The notes: generated by a model not told the origin, from the sequence alone. Shown: positions 22,450-30,328, counted from the stretch's first letter. The stretch: 34,713 nucleotides of DNA from Candidatus Nomurabacteria bacterium (GCA_023267275.1 JAHFNO010000016.1:1-34713); one strand, 5' to 3'. A program made the numbers and translations.

Positions 22450-22522
22450 TGGGCGTAGAAGGATTCGAACCTTCGACCGAGCGTGTATAAGACGCTTGCT
22501 CTACCAACTGAGCTATACGCCC
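22450..22522 (-). tRNA. tRNA-Ile (anticodon TAT)
   Basis: Acceptor GGGCGTA/TACGCCC, D stem GCTC/GAGC, anticodon stem AGCGT/ACGCT with loop CTTATAC (anticodon TAT, reads ATA), T stem GAAGG/CCTTC around TTCGAAT; discriminator A; CCA not encoded. Most bacteria read ATA with a CAT anticodon modified to lysidine, so the TAT form is notable. Confidence 0.92.
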
Positions 22523-22589
22523 AAACTTAATAACACCTCTTTATAAACGACTAAAACGGACTCTCTCATACTATAAACAAAAGCTGATT

Positions 22590-22814
22590 TTAGCAATCTT
22601 CTGCGTACATCTCCTGAATATACTTTATACCCATAATAACCTGGTTAAATAATTCAGTATTACCGGCGGTTAGAGAACACGTCCCCTGACCAAATCCTGT
22701 TTTGTAAGTAATAGAAGTACTTAGACTTTCCTTAATATACGGTTTTCGAAATTGATTAACAGACAATCCTAATGTGTTTGCCCAAAATATCGTACGATTG
22801 TTGATAATCCCCCA
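22590..22814 (-). pseudogene. Remnant of a LAGLIDADG/HTH-type protein, C-terminal 74 codons
   Basis: On the minus strand a frame with no plausible start reads NRTIFWANTLGLSVNQFRKP, continues with YIKESLSTSITYKTGFGQGT and ends KYIQEMYAEDC at a TAA (22590-22592). This resembles the C-terminal part of a protein family common in CPR and phage genomes that combines an HTH with a LAGLIDADG-like endonuclease fold and ends W-x-x-x-x-x-(I/L)-x-x-x-Q-F-x-K-P-Y-I-K … F-G-x-G-T-C. The upstream two thirds are absent: the frame runs directly into a terminator hairpin at 22817. It is therefore a decayed fragment. The family link is from memory of the motif and moderate. Confidence 0.5.
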
Positions 22815-22816
22815 AC

Positions 22817-22844
22817 AAAAAAGTTCCCGTTAGGGAACTTTTTT
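22817..22844. terminator. Bidirectional terminator AAAAAAGTTCCC/GGGAACTTTTTT
   Basis: Twelve-bp perfect arms flank the loop GTTA, with A6 on one side and T6 on the other, so it works in either direction. On the minus strand it lies downstream of ftsH and immediately upstream of the protein remnant. Confidence 0.8.
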
Positions 22845-22960
22845 GCTTAATTGCATGACTTTATAAACTTTACGAACTTTCAGACTTTTGACTGATCTAA
22901 GCTTTTGCGATTGTCGCGATCACGTCTTCCTTCTTTCTAAACCGCTTCGCGGTCGAACGA

Positions 22961-22985
22961 GCAAAAATTATGCAATAATTTTTGC
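22961..22985 (-). terminator. Palindrome across the ftsH stop codon
   Basis: GCAAAAATTAT and ATAATTTTTGC (11-bp perfect arms, 3-nt loop) overlap the last codons and stop (22968-22970) of ftsH. It may act as a transcript-end hairpin; there is no extra T-run beyond the arm. Confidence 0.45.
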
Positions 22986-24890
22986 TTTAGTCTTCAGTTT
23001 GATTCCGTGCGCCTTGATTATTTCTTCGTATTCAGCTTGTTCGAGTGTTTCAACTTCGATGAGTTTTTCTGCAATTGCATCAAGTGCTCCACGATAATCC
23101 TTGAGTACTTTTTCTGCACGGTGCAATCCATCCTGCATGATTCGTTTTACTTCGCCGTTTACTTGCGCATGTGTTGCTTCAGACATATCACCATCGGCAG
23201 CTTGTCCACCAAACATTGTGCGTCCACCATCACTCTCAAGCGCAACAGGTCCAATCTCATCACTCATTCCCCATCGTGTCACCATCGAGCGTGCGAGCCC
23301 TGTAGCTACCTGCAAATCATTTGATGGTCCAGTCGTTATATCACCGAAAATCATTCGCTCTGCTGCAAATCCACCGAGTGCCATTGCAATATCATCCAAA
23401 AATTCTGCCTTGCTTTGCAACTTTCGTTCTTCGAGTGGAATCTTCATTGTGTATCCTCCGGCGCGACCACGAGCCACGATAGAAATTTTATGTACAGGAT
23501 CTGCATGCGGAAGTACTGATGCAACAAGTGCATGTCCACCTTCATGATATGCCGTGATTTTCTTTTCCAAATCGGTAAACAAATGACTCTTACGTTCAGG
23601 ACCCATCATTACTTTTTCAATTGAACGAACAAGATCAAATTGTGAAACTTTCTTTCGATTTTCGCGTGCAGCAAGAATCGCCGCTTCGTTCATCAGTGAG
23701 AAAAGATCAGCACCAGAAAATCCTGAGGTACGTTCTGCAATCACCACAAGATTGATATCTTCGGCAAGTGGCTTTTTGAGTGAGTGAATTTTCAAAATCG
23801 CTTCACGGTCGGCGCGATCTGGAAGATCGAGCACAACACGTCGGTCAAAGCGACCTGGACGGAGCAATGCTGGATCGAGCACGTCATTTCGGTTTGTAGC
23901 AGCCATTACGATCACCTTATCGTTTGGTTCAAATCCGTCCATCTCTACAAGAATCTGGTTGAGTGTTTGTTCACGTTCATCATTGCCTCCACCCACTCCT
24001 GTTCCACGAACACGTCCAACGGCGTCGATTTCATCAATAAAAATAATTGCTGGTGCAGCTTTCTTGGCTTTTGCAAAAAGGTCACGCACACGAGATGCTC
24101 CCACACCCACAAACATTTCTACAAATTCAGAACCAGACAAATGAAAGAATGGTACGTTTGCCTCCCCTGCTACGGCACGAGCGAGTAATGTTTTTCCTGT
24201 ACCAGGACTTCCCGTGAGCAACACTCCTTTTGGAATACGCGCACCGATGTCGAGAAACTTTTTTGGATTTTTCAAAAAGTCTACAATCTCTTTCAATTCT
24301 TCTTTGGCTTCTTTTGCACCAGCGATATCTTTGAATGTGACACGATTATTCAAATCATCTGGGTCGGTCATACGCGCCTTTGATTGACCAAAGGTAAATG
24401 CCTGCATGCCACTTCCTTTTGCTTGTCGTGTGAGAAACCAGAAAAAGAATGCGATCAAAATGACTGGGAGTAAAATTGGCAAAATGTTGAATAGCCAGTA
24501 TGCGAGATTGCTTTGCTCAACCACAGTGATATCTGTCGCAGAAAGTTTGTCTGGAGTCACACCGTAATTCTTCAATGTTTCAGAAAGTGATGCTTCGACT
24601 TCTTTTTTTGCAGTAACAACGCTCGCATCTTTGAGTGTTGCAGTGAGCGTGTCACCATCAACAGAAATTTTTGTTACGAGTCCAGTATTTACATCCTTAG
24701 CAAGCTCAGAAAGTGATATAGTCTTTTTTTCGTGAGTATTGTTTGAAATGAAAATATACGCTGCGGTAATAATCATAAAAACCAATATTGCCATAGCAAT
24801 ATTGCGTGAGAACTTGGGTGTCGGCATAGGCATTTTGCCTTGTGGCTTCTCCTCAGGATTCATTTTGGGGGTGTTTTTTGGTGTAGACAT
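22968..24890 (-). CDS. ftsH: ATP-dependent zinc metalloprotease FtsH (640 aa)
   Basis: FtsH is a membrane-bound AAA+ protease that degrades unfolded or regulatory proteins. The sequence shows two N-terminal membrane helices (about 30-49 and 131-150) around a small external domain, then the AAA module with Walker [17 protein letters not shown], Walker [13 protein letters not shown], the pore-loop region [17 protein letters not shown] and [25 protein letters not shown]. The zinc-protease site is [10 protein letters not shown] (HExxH) with the later Asp ligand in a TTGPSNDLQ stretch. Length is normal. The N-terminus is proline- and lysine-rich. AT-rich repeats of the type ATTAGGAATTAAG lie upstream of the start. 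Confidence 0.97.
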   Translation of the reverse strand: MSTPKNTPKMNPEEKPQGKMPMPTPKFSRNIAMAILVFMIITAAYIFISNNTHEKKTISLSELAKDVNTGLVTKISVDGDTLTATLKDASVVTAKKEVEASLSETLKNYGVTPDKLSATDITVVEQSNLAYWLFNILPILLPVILIAFFFWFLTRQAKGSGMQAFTFGQSKARMTDPDDLNNRVTFKDIAGAKEAKEELKEIVDFLKNPKKFLDIGARIPKGVLLTGSPGTGKTLLARAVAGEANVPFFHLSGSEFVEMFVGVGASRVRDLFAKAKKAAPAIIFIDEIDAVGRVRGTGVGGGNDEREQTLNQILVEMDGFEPNDKVIVMAATNRNDVLDPALLRPGRFDRRVVLDLPDRADREAILKIHSLKKPLAEDINLVVIAERTSGFSGADLFSLMNEAAILAARENRKKVSQFDLVRSIEKVMMGPERKSHLFTDLEKKITAYHEGGHALVASVLPHADPVHKISIVARGRAGGYTMKIPLEERKLQSKAEFLDDIAMALGGFAAERMIFGDITTGPSNDLQVATGLARSMVTRWGMSDEIGPVALESDGGRTMFGGQAADGDMSEATHAQVNGEVKRIMQDGLHRAEKVLKDYRGALDAIAEKLIEVETLEQAEYEEIIKAHGIKLKTKAKIIA

Positions 24891-24961
24891 ATGGGTATAA
24901 ATTAGGAATTAAGAATTAGGAATGAGGAATTAAACCAAACACCTAATTGCCTGCGCATTAT

Positions 24962-25034
24962 ACCCGCACACTTACTATTTTGAAAGGCCTTCGGCCCGCA
25001 TGTACTCATGCCTCAAAATAGTAAGTGTGCGGGT
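24962..25034. repeat. Long inverted repeat with 22-bp perfect arms
   Basis: Arms 24962-24983 and 25013-25034 are exact reverse complements. The 29-nt interior holds two smaller hairpins (GGCC TTC GGCC and GCATG TACT CATGC). It lies between the divergent ftsH and 25111 genes where no terminator is expected. The rest of the 220-bp gap is AT-rich. Confidence 0.75.
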
Positions 25035-25110
25035 GTACCCGAAACCCTATTTTTTGAAAGGCTTTTGATTTTATGCAAATAAAGAGTAGTATGCAAAAAA
25101 ACTCCTTACC

Positions 25111-25455
25111 ATGACAATAGAAATAGAAATCCCAAAGAAGACGTACGAACTATACACAACAGGCGAACGTACATTTATTCATATCCCCCGGGACAATGAA
25201 TCGTTCAACAAACAAAAAGAATCACTCGAATTCGGCTGCGAAGTTATCATCAAAAACAGTGAAACAAAAGAAAGTATCACGGAAATTTTCTGGCATTTGT
25301 TTGATATGAAAGAATGTGATCGATTTTATATTCTAGTATTTGCCTGGAATACAAAACATCCACTTTTTTTTAAACGAAAGCAGGTTGCTCGTCGCAAAAG
25401 AGAAATAGGGCTTGATCTTGAAAACAAAGAATATTTTCTCGTTTATCCAAAATAG
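25111..25455 (+). CDS. Hypothetical protein (114 aa)
   Basis: The ATG at 25111 opens a clean 114-codon frame. The product is charged and soluble: beta-rich at the start (IEIEIPKKTYELYTTGERTFIHIP), with FGCEVIIKNSETKESITEIFWHLF in the middle and a basic stretch FKRKQVARRKREIGLD near the end. I do not recognise a family. A second small frame follows after 65 bases and reads open from upstream in another register, so the two could be parts of one gene split by a frameshift. There is no Shine-Dalgarno site. The gene is credible by length and codon pattern. Confidence 0.6.
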   Translation: MTIEIEIPKKTYELYTTGERTFIHIPRDNESFNKQKESLEFGCEVIIKNSETKESITEIFWHLFDMKECDRFYILVFAWNTKHPLFFKRKQVARRKREIGLDLENKEYFLVYPK

Positions 25456-25520
25456 AAAAATATTCGTTCAATTTACTAACAGCCTACACATCGCTTATTT
25501 TCGTTAGTACCGATAAGTTC

Positions 25521-25664
25521 ATGCCGGAAGGGAGTACTCTGTATTTTGTTGACGGAGAAGAGAAAAATTCCGAATTATTTTATGTGATCAATCACCTACG
25601 ATTAAAAAGACTCGATGATTCATTTTTCGAAGTGTATAGCTTGTTTCCGCTAAATTTAATGTAA
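25521..25664 (+). CDS. Small hypothetical ORF (47 aa), possibly the frameshifted end of the 25111 gene
   Basis: The ATG at 25521 gives 47 residues (starting MPEGSTLYFVDGEEKNSEL) before a TAA at 25662-25664, directly followed by a terminator. The same frame stays open upstream without a stop to about 25453, overlapping the end of the previous gene in another register. That pattern fits either a separate short gene or a C-terminal part detached by a frameshift. No family is recognised. Confidence 0.35.
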   Translation: MPEGSTLYFVDGEEKNSELFYVINHLRLKRLDDSFFEVYSLFPLNLM

Positions 25665-25668
25665 AAAA

Positions 25669-25702
25669 ATCCCCAACACGAAGGTGTTGGGGATTATTTT
25701 TT
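25669..25702. terminator. Intrinsic terminator ATCCCCAACAC/GTGTTGGGGAT
   Basis: Eleven-bp perfect arms around GAAG with A7 before and a T-rich tail after. It serves the plus-strand small genes and probably also the convergent minus gene at 25727. Confidence 0.88.
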
Positions 25703-25726
25703 AATAAACTATTTCTAGCAAAGTGA

Positions 25727-26287
25727 TTATTGGTTGAACGAAACCGATGCGAGGTCGATATATTTTGTTGTATCGTTTCCTCCAGCTCGAAATGGAATCG
25801 AAACAATGATATTGCCACGGCCACTGTTTAAAACATAGACTCTTGTTCCACTTTCATCATATTGATATACGTCAAAAGTATTCGAACCATACTTCTCAGA
25901 AGCAAGCTTGACGTAACCGCCACTACTGTTAAACGGAAATTCGCTGAAAACAATCGACTCCAGATATGGATCGGTAGTACTTGTACCTACGTTAATTCCT
26001 TGAGATGCATGAACAGCCAACCATGTTTTTGCATTAGCGTTATATGAAAAGCGAACTCCTTGACCGGCATATTGTTTCTCTACTGGAGCAGTATCGGTAT
26101 TCTGTACAGGCTTCACTGTATTGCTATTACTATTATTTGTATTTTGAACAGGCGTTTGCGAAACCTGAGATATATCACTTGGCGCACTTACGGTGGTATC
26201 TTTTTTATTCACCATAAACCAAAGCCCAGTGGCAACAAGAATAATAAGAATAATTAAAAGCACTGTATTTATTTTTGAGTTTTGCAT
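25727..26287 (-). CDS. Membrane-anchored extracytoplasmic protein (186 aa), unknown function
   Basis: A single N-terminal membrane helix (INTVLLIILIILVATGLWFM, residues 6-25) is followed by a low-complexity Ser/Thr/Asn/Gln/Pro linker (about 30-70) and then a compact domain of about 115 residues (GQGVRFSYNANAKTWLAVHA to KYIDLASVSFNQ), rich in beta strands. There is no lipobox cysteine, so it is held by the uncleaved helix. This stalk-plus-domain layout is usual for surface proteins of CPR bacteria. The domain has no family I can name. It shares a bidirectional terminator with the preceding small genes. Confidence 0.68.
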   Translation of the reverse strand: MQNSKINTVLLIILIILVATGLWFMVNKKDTTVSAPSDISQVSQTPVQNTNNSNSNTVKPVQNTDTAPVEKQYAGQGVRFSYNANAKTWLAVHASQGINVGTSTTDPYLESIVFSEFPFNSSGGYVKLASEKYGSNTFDVYQYDESGTRVYVLNSGRGNIIVSIPFRAGGNDTTKYIDLASVSFNQ

Positions 26288-26436
26288 AAAATTAAAAAAC
26301 GTTAAAAACGTATTAATACTAAAAGCCTAACAGGTATTTTTGCAATTGTATAGATGAGGTAAATACAGGAGACGGGGGGTGTGAGTCACGAATAATCCTT
26401 CGCCGTCGCTCAGGATTTTCTCGACCCCGCCTCGCC

Positions 26437-26456
26437 ATTTTTCCTGCTGGAAAAAT
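26437..26456. repeat. Hairpin ATTTTTCC/GGAAAAAT
   Basis: Eight-bp perfect arms around a TGCT loop, immediately left of the large three-way palindrome. Confidence 0.55.
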
Positions 26457-26468
26457 ATGACTGCGGCT

Positions 26469-26572
26469 GTTCGCTACCGCCCGCGAGCCAAGCAGTTGGC
26501 TCGCTCCACTCCACAATACAAAAGAAACCCTTGCGGGTTTCTTTTGTATTGTGGAGATGGGCGGTAGCGAAC
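26469..26572. repeat. Three-way-junction palindrome (nested inverted repeats)
   Basis: Outer arms of 14 bp (26469-26482 and 26559-26572) enclose two further hairpins: a 9-bp stem GCGAGCCAA/TTGGCTCGC (26483-26504) and a 20-bp perfect stem (26511-26530 with 26535-26554, loop TTGC). All three helices are perfect, giving a cruciform or RNA three-way junction of 104 nt. Confidence 0.75.
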
Positions 26573-26964
26573 CCCCGTGCAATGTGTGATTCTATGCGGG
26601 TCTACATGTGTAGTTAGTTTTTTTGTTTTAAGAGAGAAAGCTGTAAAAAACAAACAAAATACTTTCTCTTCCGATCTTCTTAATCTCGGGCCGTATCCGA
26701 AGAATGACACTTCCCTATCCTAAAAATATTATGCCTTCATCCGACTATTAGGAATCGCTGGAGAAGACATCGCGCGGGCCTGTTTAGGCGAACGCGAAAT
26801 CAAAATCTTTCATCGCAAAATACGGTGAAGCTTTTGATTTTCCAAGTGCGGTTGCATTTGGGAATTGGAAAAAGTTTTACGAGATTGTTTCCATACTCGA
26901 CATGCGCACACAGAATGAAACTCATTGTCTATTCATTTCATCCCCGAAATGGTTTTACATTTCG

Positions 26965-27114
26965 TCCCAAGCAAGCGTAATCGCGCGTGCGGGCAGAATT
27001 TTTGTTCCTTCCAAAAATCGCCCCGAGCGAGCGTCAGCTCGTGCTAGTGGGCAAAAATTGTTAAGAAATTTTATCCCAAGCAAGCGTAATCGCGCGTGCG
27101 GGCAGAATTTTTGT
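26965..27114. repeat. Three degenerate tandem units of about 54 bp, two sharing an exact 41-bp repeat
   Basis: Bases 26965-27005 and 27074-27114 are identical over 41 bp. A diverged unit starting near 27021 lies between them in register (CCCCGAGCGAGCGT against CCCAAGCAAGCGT, and GGGCAAAAATTG against GGGCAGAATTTTTG). Spacing is about 56 and 53 bp. It is not a CRISPR: intervals are only about 13 bp and AT-rich. Confidence 0.7.
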
Positions 27115-27138
27115 CAAAACCGTTGTTAACGAACCTAG

Positions 27139-27159
27139 ATCCTGAAATAAATTCAGGAT
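27139..27159. repeat. Hairpin ATCCTGAA/TTCAGGAT downstream of smpB
   Basis: Eight-bp perfect arms around ATAAA, 15 bases beyond the smpB stop on the minus strand. No T-run follows, so it is more likely a repetitive palindrome or RNA-stabilising hairpin than a strong terminator. Confidence 0.5.
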
Positions 27160-27174
27160 GACACAATACAGAAC

Positions 27175-27618
27175 CTACCTCTTCATCACTCGGCTCAATT
27201 CACGGTCGGTATCGCGTTTTTTTATTGTCTCGCGCTTATCGAATTGCTTCTTTCCGCGCGCGACCGCAAAACCTACCTTTATTTTGCCATTTTTATTATA
27301 CAACGATAATGGCACAATAGTCAAACCCTTTTTGGCATCAGATTCTTCAAGCGTATGAATCTCTTTTTTTGTAAGCAATAATTTGCGTGTACGGTCTGGT
27401 TCATACCCAAGTGGAGTGTTTCCTGGCTGATATGGATCGATACGCATGCCCACAATAAAGACTTCCCCACCTCGAACAATGATATGCGTTCCCGCTATCG
27501 AACCGCGTCCGTTGCGTACTGATTTGACCTCAAATCCAAAAAGCTCGATGCCCGCTTCGTAGCGTTCGAGTATTTCGTAATCAAAACGTGCCTTTGGATT
27601 GTCTAAATATGTTTCCAT
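27175..27618 (-). CDS. smpB: SsrA-binding protein SmpB (147 aa)
   Basis: SmpB binds tmRNA and delivers it to stalled ribosomes for trans-translation. The sequence has the core beta-barrel: KARFDYEILERYEAGIELFG, GFEVKSVRNGRGSIAGTHII and YEPDRTRKLLLTKKEI (matching the family's P-x-R-x-R-K-L-L motif). It ends in a Lys/Arg-rich tail (VARGKKQFDKRETIKKRD) that enters the decoding centre. ATG 27618 gives 147 residues, normal length; longer in-frame extensions to 27699 lack similarity. The tmRNA gene is not in this window. Confidence 0.96.
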   Translation of the reverse strand: METYLDNPKARFDYEILERYEAGIELFGFEVKSVRNGRGSIAGTHIIVRGGEVFIVGMRIDPYQPGNTPLGYEPDRTRKLLLTKKEIHTLEESDAKKGLTIVPLSLYNKNGKIKVGFAVARGKKQFDKRETIKKRDTDRELSRVMKR

Positions 27619-27797
27619 CCGGTAGTGAGAAATGACATAACCTTGCGGTAGATTACGCTTATCATTGAACAATAATCTGCAATTGATATAAGTATCCAAA
27701 ACACACTAAAGTAGATTCCCGCAATGTCATTATCTACTACCGGATTCCATATCAAGCTGTATGATACCAAACTATTCACAGAATGCACCTCATTGCA

Positions 27798-27827
27798 TTG
27801 CGACAGACAATACGAGTCTTGTATAAT
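27798..27827 (+). promoter_or_regulatory. Promoter of the DUF4383 gene
   Basis: TTGCGA (27798-27803), an 18-bp spacer and TATAAT (27822-27827), about 50 bases before the DUF4383 ATG. The intervening leader has a weak inverted repeat (CGAAGC/GCTTCG). Confidence 0.5.
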
Positions 27828-27884
27828 TATGTGTATGGTCGAAACACATAATACGAACGAAGCAGTTTAGCTTCGCATTAACTT

Positions 27885-28268
27885 ATGGCAAAAAAATTAG
27901 CAAAAATTCTTGGAGTGGTGTTTATCGTTGTTGGAATCCTCGGATTCATCTCGAATCCAATCGTTGGTGCAATGGGATTCTTCCACGCAAACTTCATGCA
28001 TAATCTTGTACACATCATACTTGGTCTTATCCTTGTTATGTGTGGTACAGAAGAGAAATCTTCTCTCTGGCTCAAGATTGTAGGAGTTGTATATCTTCTT
28101 GTAGCTATTCTTGGCTTCATGATGACATCAGGCGGCATGGTTTCTTCAATTCTTGGAATTGAAATAAATAGTGCTGACAACTGGCTCCATCTTGTACTTG
28201 CTCTCGTTGTTTTCTACGCTGGTTTCTCTGGCGGAAAAATGATGACTGGAGGAAGCCAGCAAATGTAA
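27885..28268 (+). CDS. DUF4383-like four-helix membrane protein (127 aa)
   Basis: Four membrane helices (about 7-27, 40-55, 62-82 and 96-113) with short loops. NFMHNLVHIILGLILV in helix 2 and NWLHLVLALVVFYAGF in helix 4 match the H-x-x-x-G/A pattern of DUF4383, a family abundant in CPR bacteria and Actinobacteria with unknown function. It has a clear promoter and its own terminator, so it is monocistronic. Confidence 0.72.
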   Translation: MAKKLAKILGVVFIVVGILGFISNPIVGAMGFFHANFMHNLVHIILGLILVMCGTEEKSSLWLKIVGVVYLLVAILGFMMTSGGMVSSILGIEINSADNWLHLVLALVVFYAGFSGGKMMTGGSQQM

Positions 28269-28286
28269 TTGTGTTTCGTTTCTTAG

Positions 28287-28316
28287 AAAGCACCGCGGCA
28301 TAGCCGCGGTGCTTTT
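28287..28316 (+). terminator. Intrinsic terminator GCACCGCGGC/GCCGCGGTGC
   Basis: Perfect GC-rich arms with flanking AAA/TTTT and an ATA loop, just after the DUF4383 stop. Confidence 0.85.
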
Positions 28317-28359
28317 GTATTTGGATGCGAAAAAAATTGTTCTAGTATACAGTGTATAC

Positions 28360-29691
28360 ATGCAACCAAAACTCACTGTCTCCGGATATCGTGGCATCTG
28401 GGGCACAACACTCACCACTCAAATCGCACAAGATTTTGCTCAAGCATTTTCGCTCTTTATGCAAGAGCGAAATGCAAAAACTATTTTTGTTGCCCGTGAT
28501 GGTCGTGAATCAGGAATTGAGTTGTGCGAAACAATAATCGGCACACTCACCGAACAAGGACAGAATGTGATCAATCTCGGCATGATGCCCACTCCCATCG
28601 TTCTTTTTCTTGTGCAAAATAAAAAGGCAGATGGGGCAATTATCGTCACCGCATCGCACAACCCCATCGAATACAACGGATTGAAATTTGTTACTGATAC
28701 TGGGTTTTTTACAACAGAGAGTGAGGTGGCAGAGATTGAGAGACTGCGTGGCTCTGCCTCGAAGGCAGAGCCACGCCCAGGCACCCGCATCGACGAGCCA
28801 AATCTATTTGACTCATATCTCTCTACCCTCCTCGAGCACATTGATATACAAAAAATTCAAAACAACCATTTCAAAGTTGCTCTCGATCCGATCAACAGCG
28901 TTGGATGCACAACTACACCAAAACTATTCGAAAAACTCGGAGTATCTTTTTCTATTATCAACGGCGAACCGACAGGAAAATTTGAACACGAACCAGAACC
29001 ACTTCCGAAAAATCTCACCGGACTCCAAGCACTCGTCCGCGAAACAAAAAGTGATGTTGGCTTTGCACAAGATCCCGATGGCGACCGACTCGTCATTTAT
29101 GATGAAAAGGGCAACATTCCTACCGAAGAAACCATGCTCGCACTCTGTGTGAAAGCAGTGCTCACAAAAACTCCGGGTACAATCGTACTCAATCTTTCCA
29201 CTTCGCGAATGAGTGAAGATATTGCAAACACACATGGATGCAAAACAATTCGCAGTAAGGTGGGTGAAGCAAATGTAGTAAGTGCTATGACAGAACATCA
29301 GGCGATTGTCGGTGGCGAAGGTGGTGGTGGAATTATTTGGCCTGTTGTAAATACGGCGCGCGATAGTTTTGTAGGAATTGCACTCATTCTTGAGTGCATG
29401 ACAATCGAACAAAAACCACTTTCACGTATCATTGCCGAACTCCCCCATTACACAATGATTAAAGAAAAAATATCTTTTTCCGGAGACCTTCTCGGTCTGT
29501 ATGAAAAAATAAAAAAAACTTTTTCAGAAGGCACCGTCAACACGCTCGACGGACTTCGACTCGATTTTCTTGATCTATCCTGGGTGCATGTTCGACCCTC
29601 AAATACCGAGCCTGTTGTGCGGATAATAGCCGAGGCAAAAACCCCTGAAAGAGCCTTGCAAATCATAGACGGAGTGAAGTCTCTCCTGTAA
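28360..29691 (+). CDS. Phosphohexomutase (phosphomannomutase/phosphoglucosamine mutase family), 443 aa
   Basis: The alpha-D-phosphohexomutase signatures are all present: SGYRGIWG at the start, the catalytic serine loop VTASHNPIEYNG, the metal loop DPDGDRLVIY, the sugar loop GGEGGGGIIW and the phosphate loop RPSNTEPVVRII. Such enzymes interconvert hexose 1- and 6-phosphates for envelope polysaccharide precursors. GlmM and ManB cannot be told apart safely by eye. ATG 28360 is chosen because the conserved N-terminus starts there. In the first domain an extra segment (LRGSASKAEPRPGTR) is encoded by a perfect 13-bp palindrome at 28746, apparently an in-frame insertion. It is followed by infC. Confidence 0.92.
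   Translation: MQPKLTVSGYRGIWGTTLTTQIAQDFAQAFSLFMQERNAKTIFVARDGRESGIELCETIIGTLTEQGQNVINLGMMPTPIVLFLVQNKKADGAIIVTASHNPIEYNGLKFVTDTGFFTTESEVAEIERLRGSASKAEPRPGTRIDEPNLFDSYLSTLLEHIDIQKIQNNHFKVALDPINSVGCTTTPKLFEKLGVSFSIINGEPTGKFEHEPEPLPKNLTGLQALVRETKSDVGFAQDPDGDRLVIYDEKGNIPTEETMLALCVKAVLTKTPGTIVLNLSTSRMSEDIANTHGCKTIRSKVGEANVVSAMTEHQAIVGGEGGGGIIWPVVNTARDSFVGIALILECMTIEQKPLSRIIAELPHYTMIKEKISFSGDLLGLYEKIKKTFSEGTVNTLDGLRLDFLDLSWVHVRPSNTEPVVRIIAEAKTPERALQIIDGVKSLL
28746..28776. repeat. Palindrome inserted in frame in the phosphohexomutase gene
   Basis: Arms GCGTGGCTCTGCC (28746-28758) and GGCAGAGCCACGC (28764-28776) are perfect reverse complements around TCGAA. They encode the extra RGSASKAEPRPG segment. 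The sequence is unrelated to the CCCCTCCT palindrome family. Confidence 0.75.
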
Positions 29692-29694
29692 GTA

Positions 29695-29809
29695 TTGACC
29701 TTTCACCAAAAATACGATAGTATAAGCCCCGTACGGCCTAAGTCGCCCTGCGACCGGCCGAACATTTTGCTTCGAGCAAAATGTTTTAGGCATAATCCAC
29801 CGATAACCC
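29695..29809 (+). promoter_or_regulatory. infC promoter and structured leader
   Basis: TTGACC (29695-29700), a 17-bp spacer and TAGTAT (29718-29723) form a promoter overlapping the end of the mutase gene region. The leader of about 80 nt has a stem GTCGC/GCGAC, a strong hairpin AACATTTTGCT/AGCAAAATGTT (29761-29785, loop TCG, followed by TTTA) and possible closing pairs GCCTAA/TTAGGC. The strong hairpin could act as an attenuator. Confidence 0.55.
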
Positions 29810-30328
29810 TTGAAACAACGAGTAAGAACCAATTTACATATACGCGCCGCCGAACTTCGAGTTCTTGACGAAGAAGGTGGAAATCTGGGCATTCTTCCCC
29901 TCAAGGAAGCTCTTGCTCTTGCACAGGCTCGCGGTCTTGATCTTATCGAGACTGGACCGAATGCAGTTCCCCCGATCGCAAAGATCATGGAATACGGTAA
30001 ATTCCTCTATCTTGAAAGCAAGAAAGAGAAAAAGATGAAAGCCGGCGCAAAACGAACCGAAACCAAAGCTATTCAAATCAAAGTTGCCACTGGCGAACAC
30101 GATTTGGAACTGAAAGCCAAACAGGCTTCAAAATGGCTTGCGGAAGGACATCGTATTAAAGTTGAACTCTATCTCTCAGGGCGCACGAAATACCAGGACG
30201 AGAAATTCCTCAAAGAACGACTCGACCGAGTGCTTCGCTTTATAACAGAACCGTTCAAAATTGCTGAGGAGCCAAAGAAAGGACCGAAAGGCCTTGCCCT
30301 CGTTATCGAACGCGACACAAAGAAATAA
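29810..30328 (+). CDS. infC: Translation initiation factor IF-3 (172 aa)
   Basis: IF-3 binds the 30S subunit and checks start-codon pairing. The N-domain is seen at LRVLDEEGGNLGILPLKEALALAQARGLDLIE, the linker at the AKIMEYGKFLYLESKKEKK helix, and the C-domain at ETKAIQIKVATGEHDLELKAKQASKWL and GHRIKVELYLSGR. An in-frame TAA lies 6 bases upstream (29804-29806), so the start must be TTG 29810 or later, a non-AUG start as infC genes often have. rpmI and rplT follow after a structured gap, the usual order. Confidence 0.96.
   Translation: MKQRVRTNLHIRAAELRVLDEEGGNLGILPLKEALALAQARGLDLIETGPNAVPPIAKIMEYGKFLYLESKKEKKMKAGAKRTETKAIQIKVATGEHDLELKAKQASKWLAEGHRIKVELYLSGRTKYQDEKFLKERLDRVLRFITEPFKIAEEPKKGPKGLALVIERDTKK

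Larger units (their letters stand above)
26288..27174. other. Gene-free island rich in hairpins and repeats (887 bp)
   Basis: No frame here looks like a protein: the candidate at 26902-27129 runs through direct repeats and low-complexity sequence. The island holds a hairpin at 26437, a three-way-junction palindrome at 26469-26572, a GC-rich patch, a hairpin CGAAATG/CATTTCG at about 26945, three degenerate units of about 54 bp from 26965, and a hairpin at 27139. A stretch at about 26790-26910 reads open in one frame (SFIAKYGEAFDFPSAVAFG) but has no start and may be a decayed gene. Confidence 0.55.

Noticed and set aside
26965-27114. CRISPR array
   Set aside because: Only three units, one strongly diverged, with very short AT-rich intervals instead of 30-40-bp unique spacers.
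26902-27129. 75-residue plus-strand protein
   Set aside because: The frame runs through the direct repeats, and repeated segments translate to repeated basic peptides; no start context and no family.
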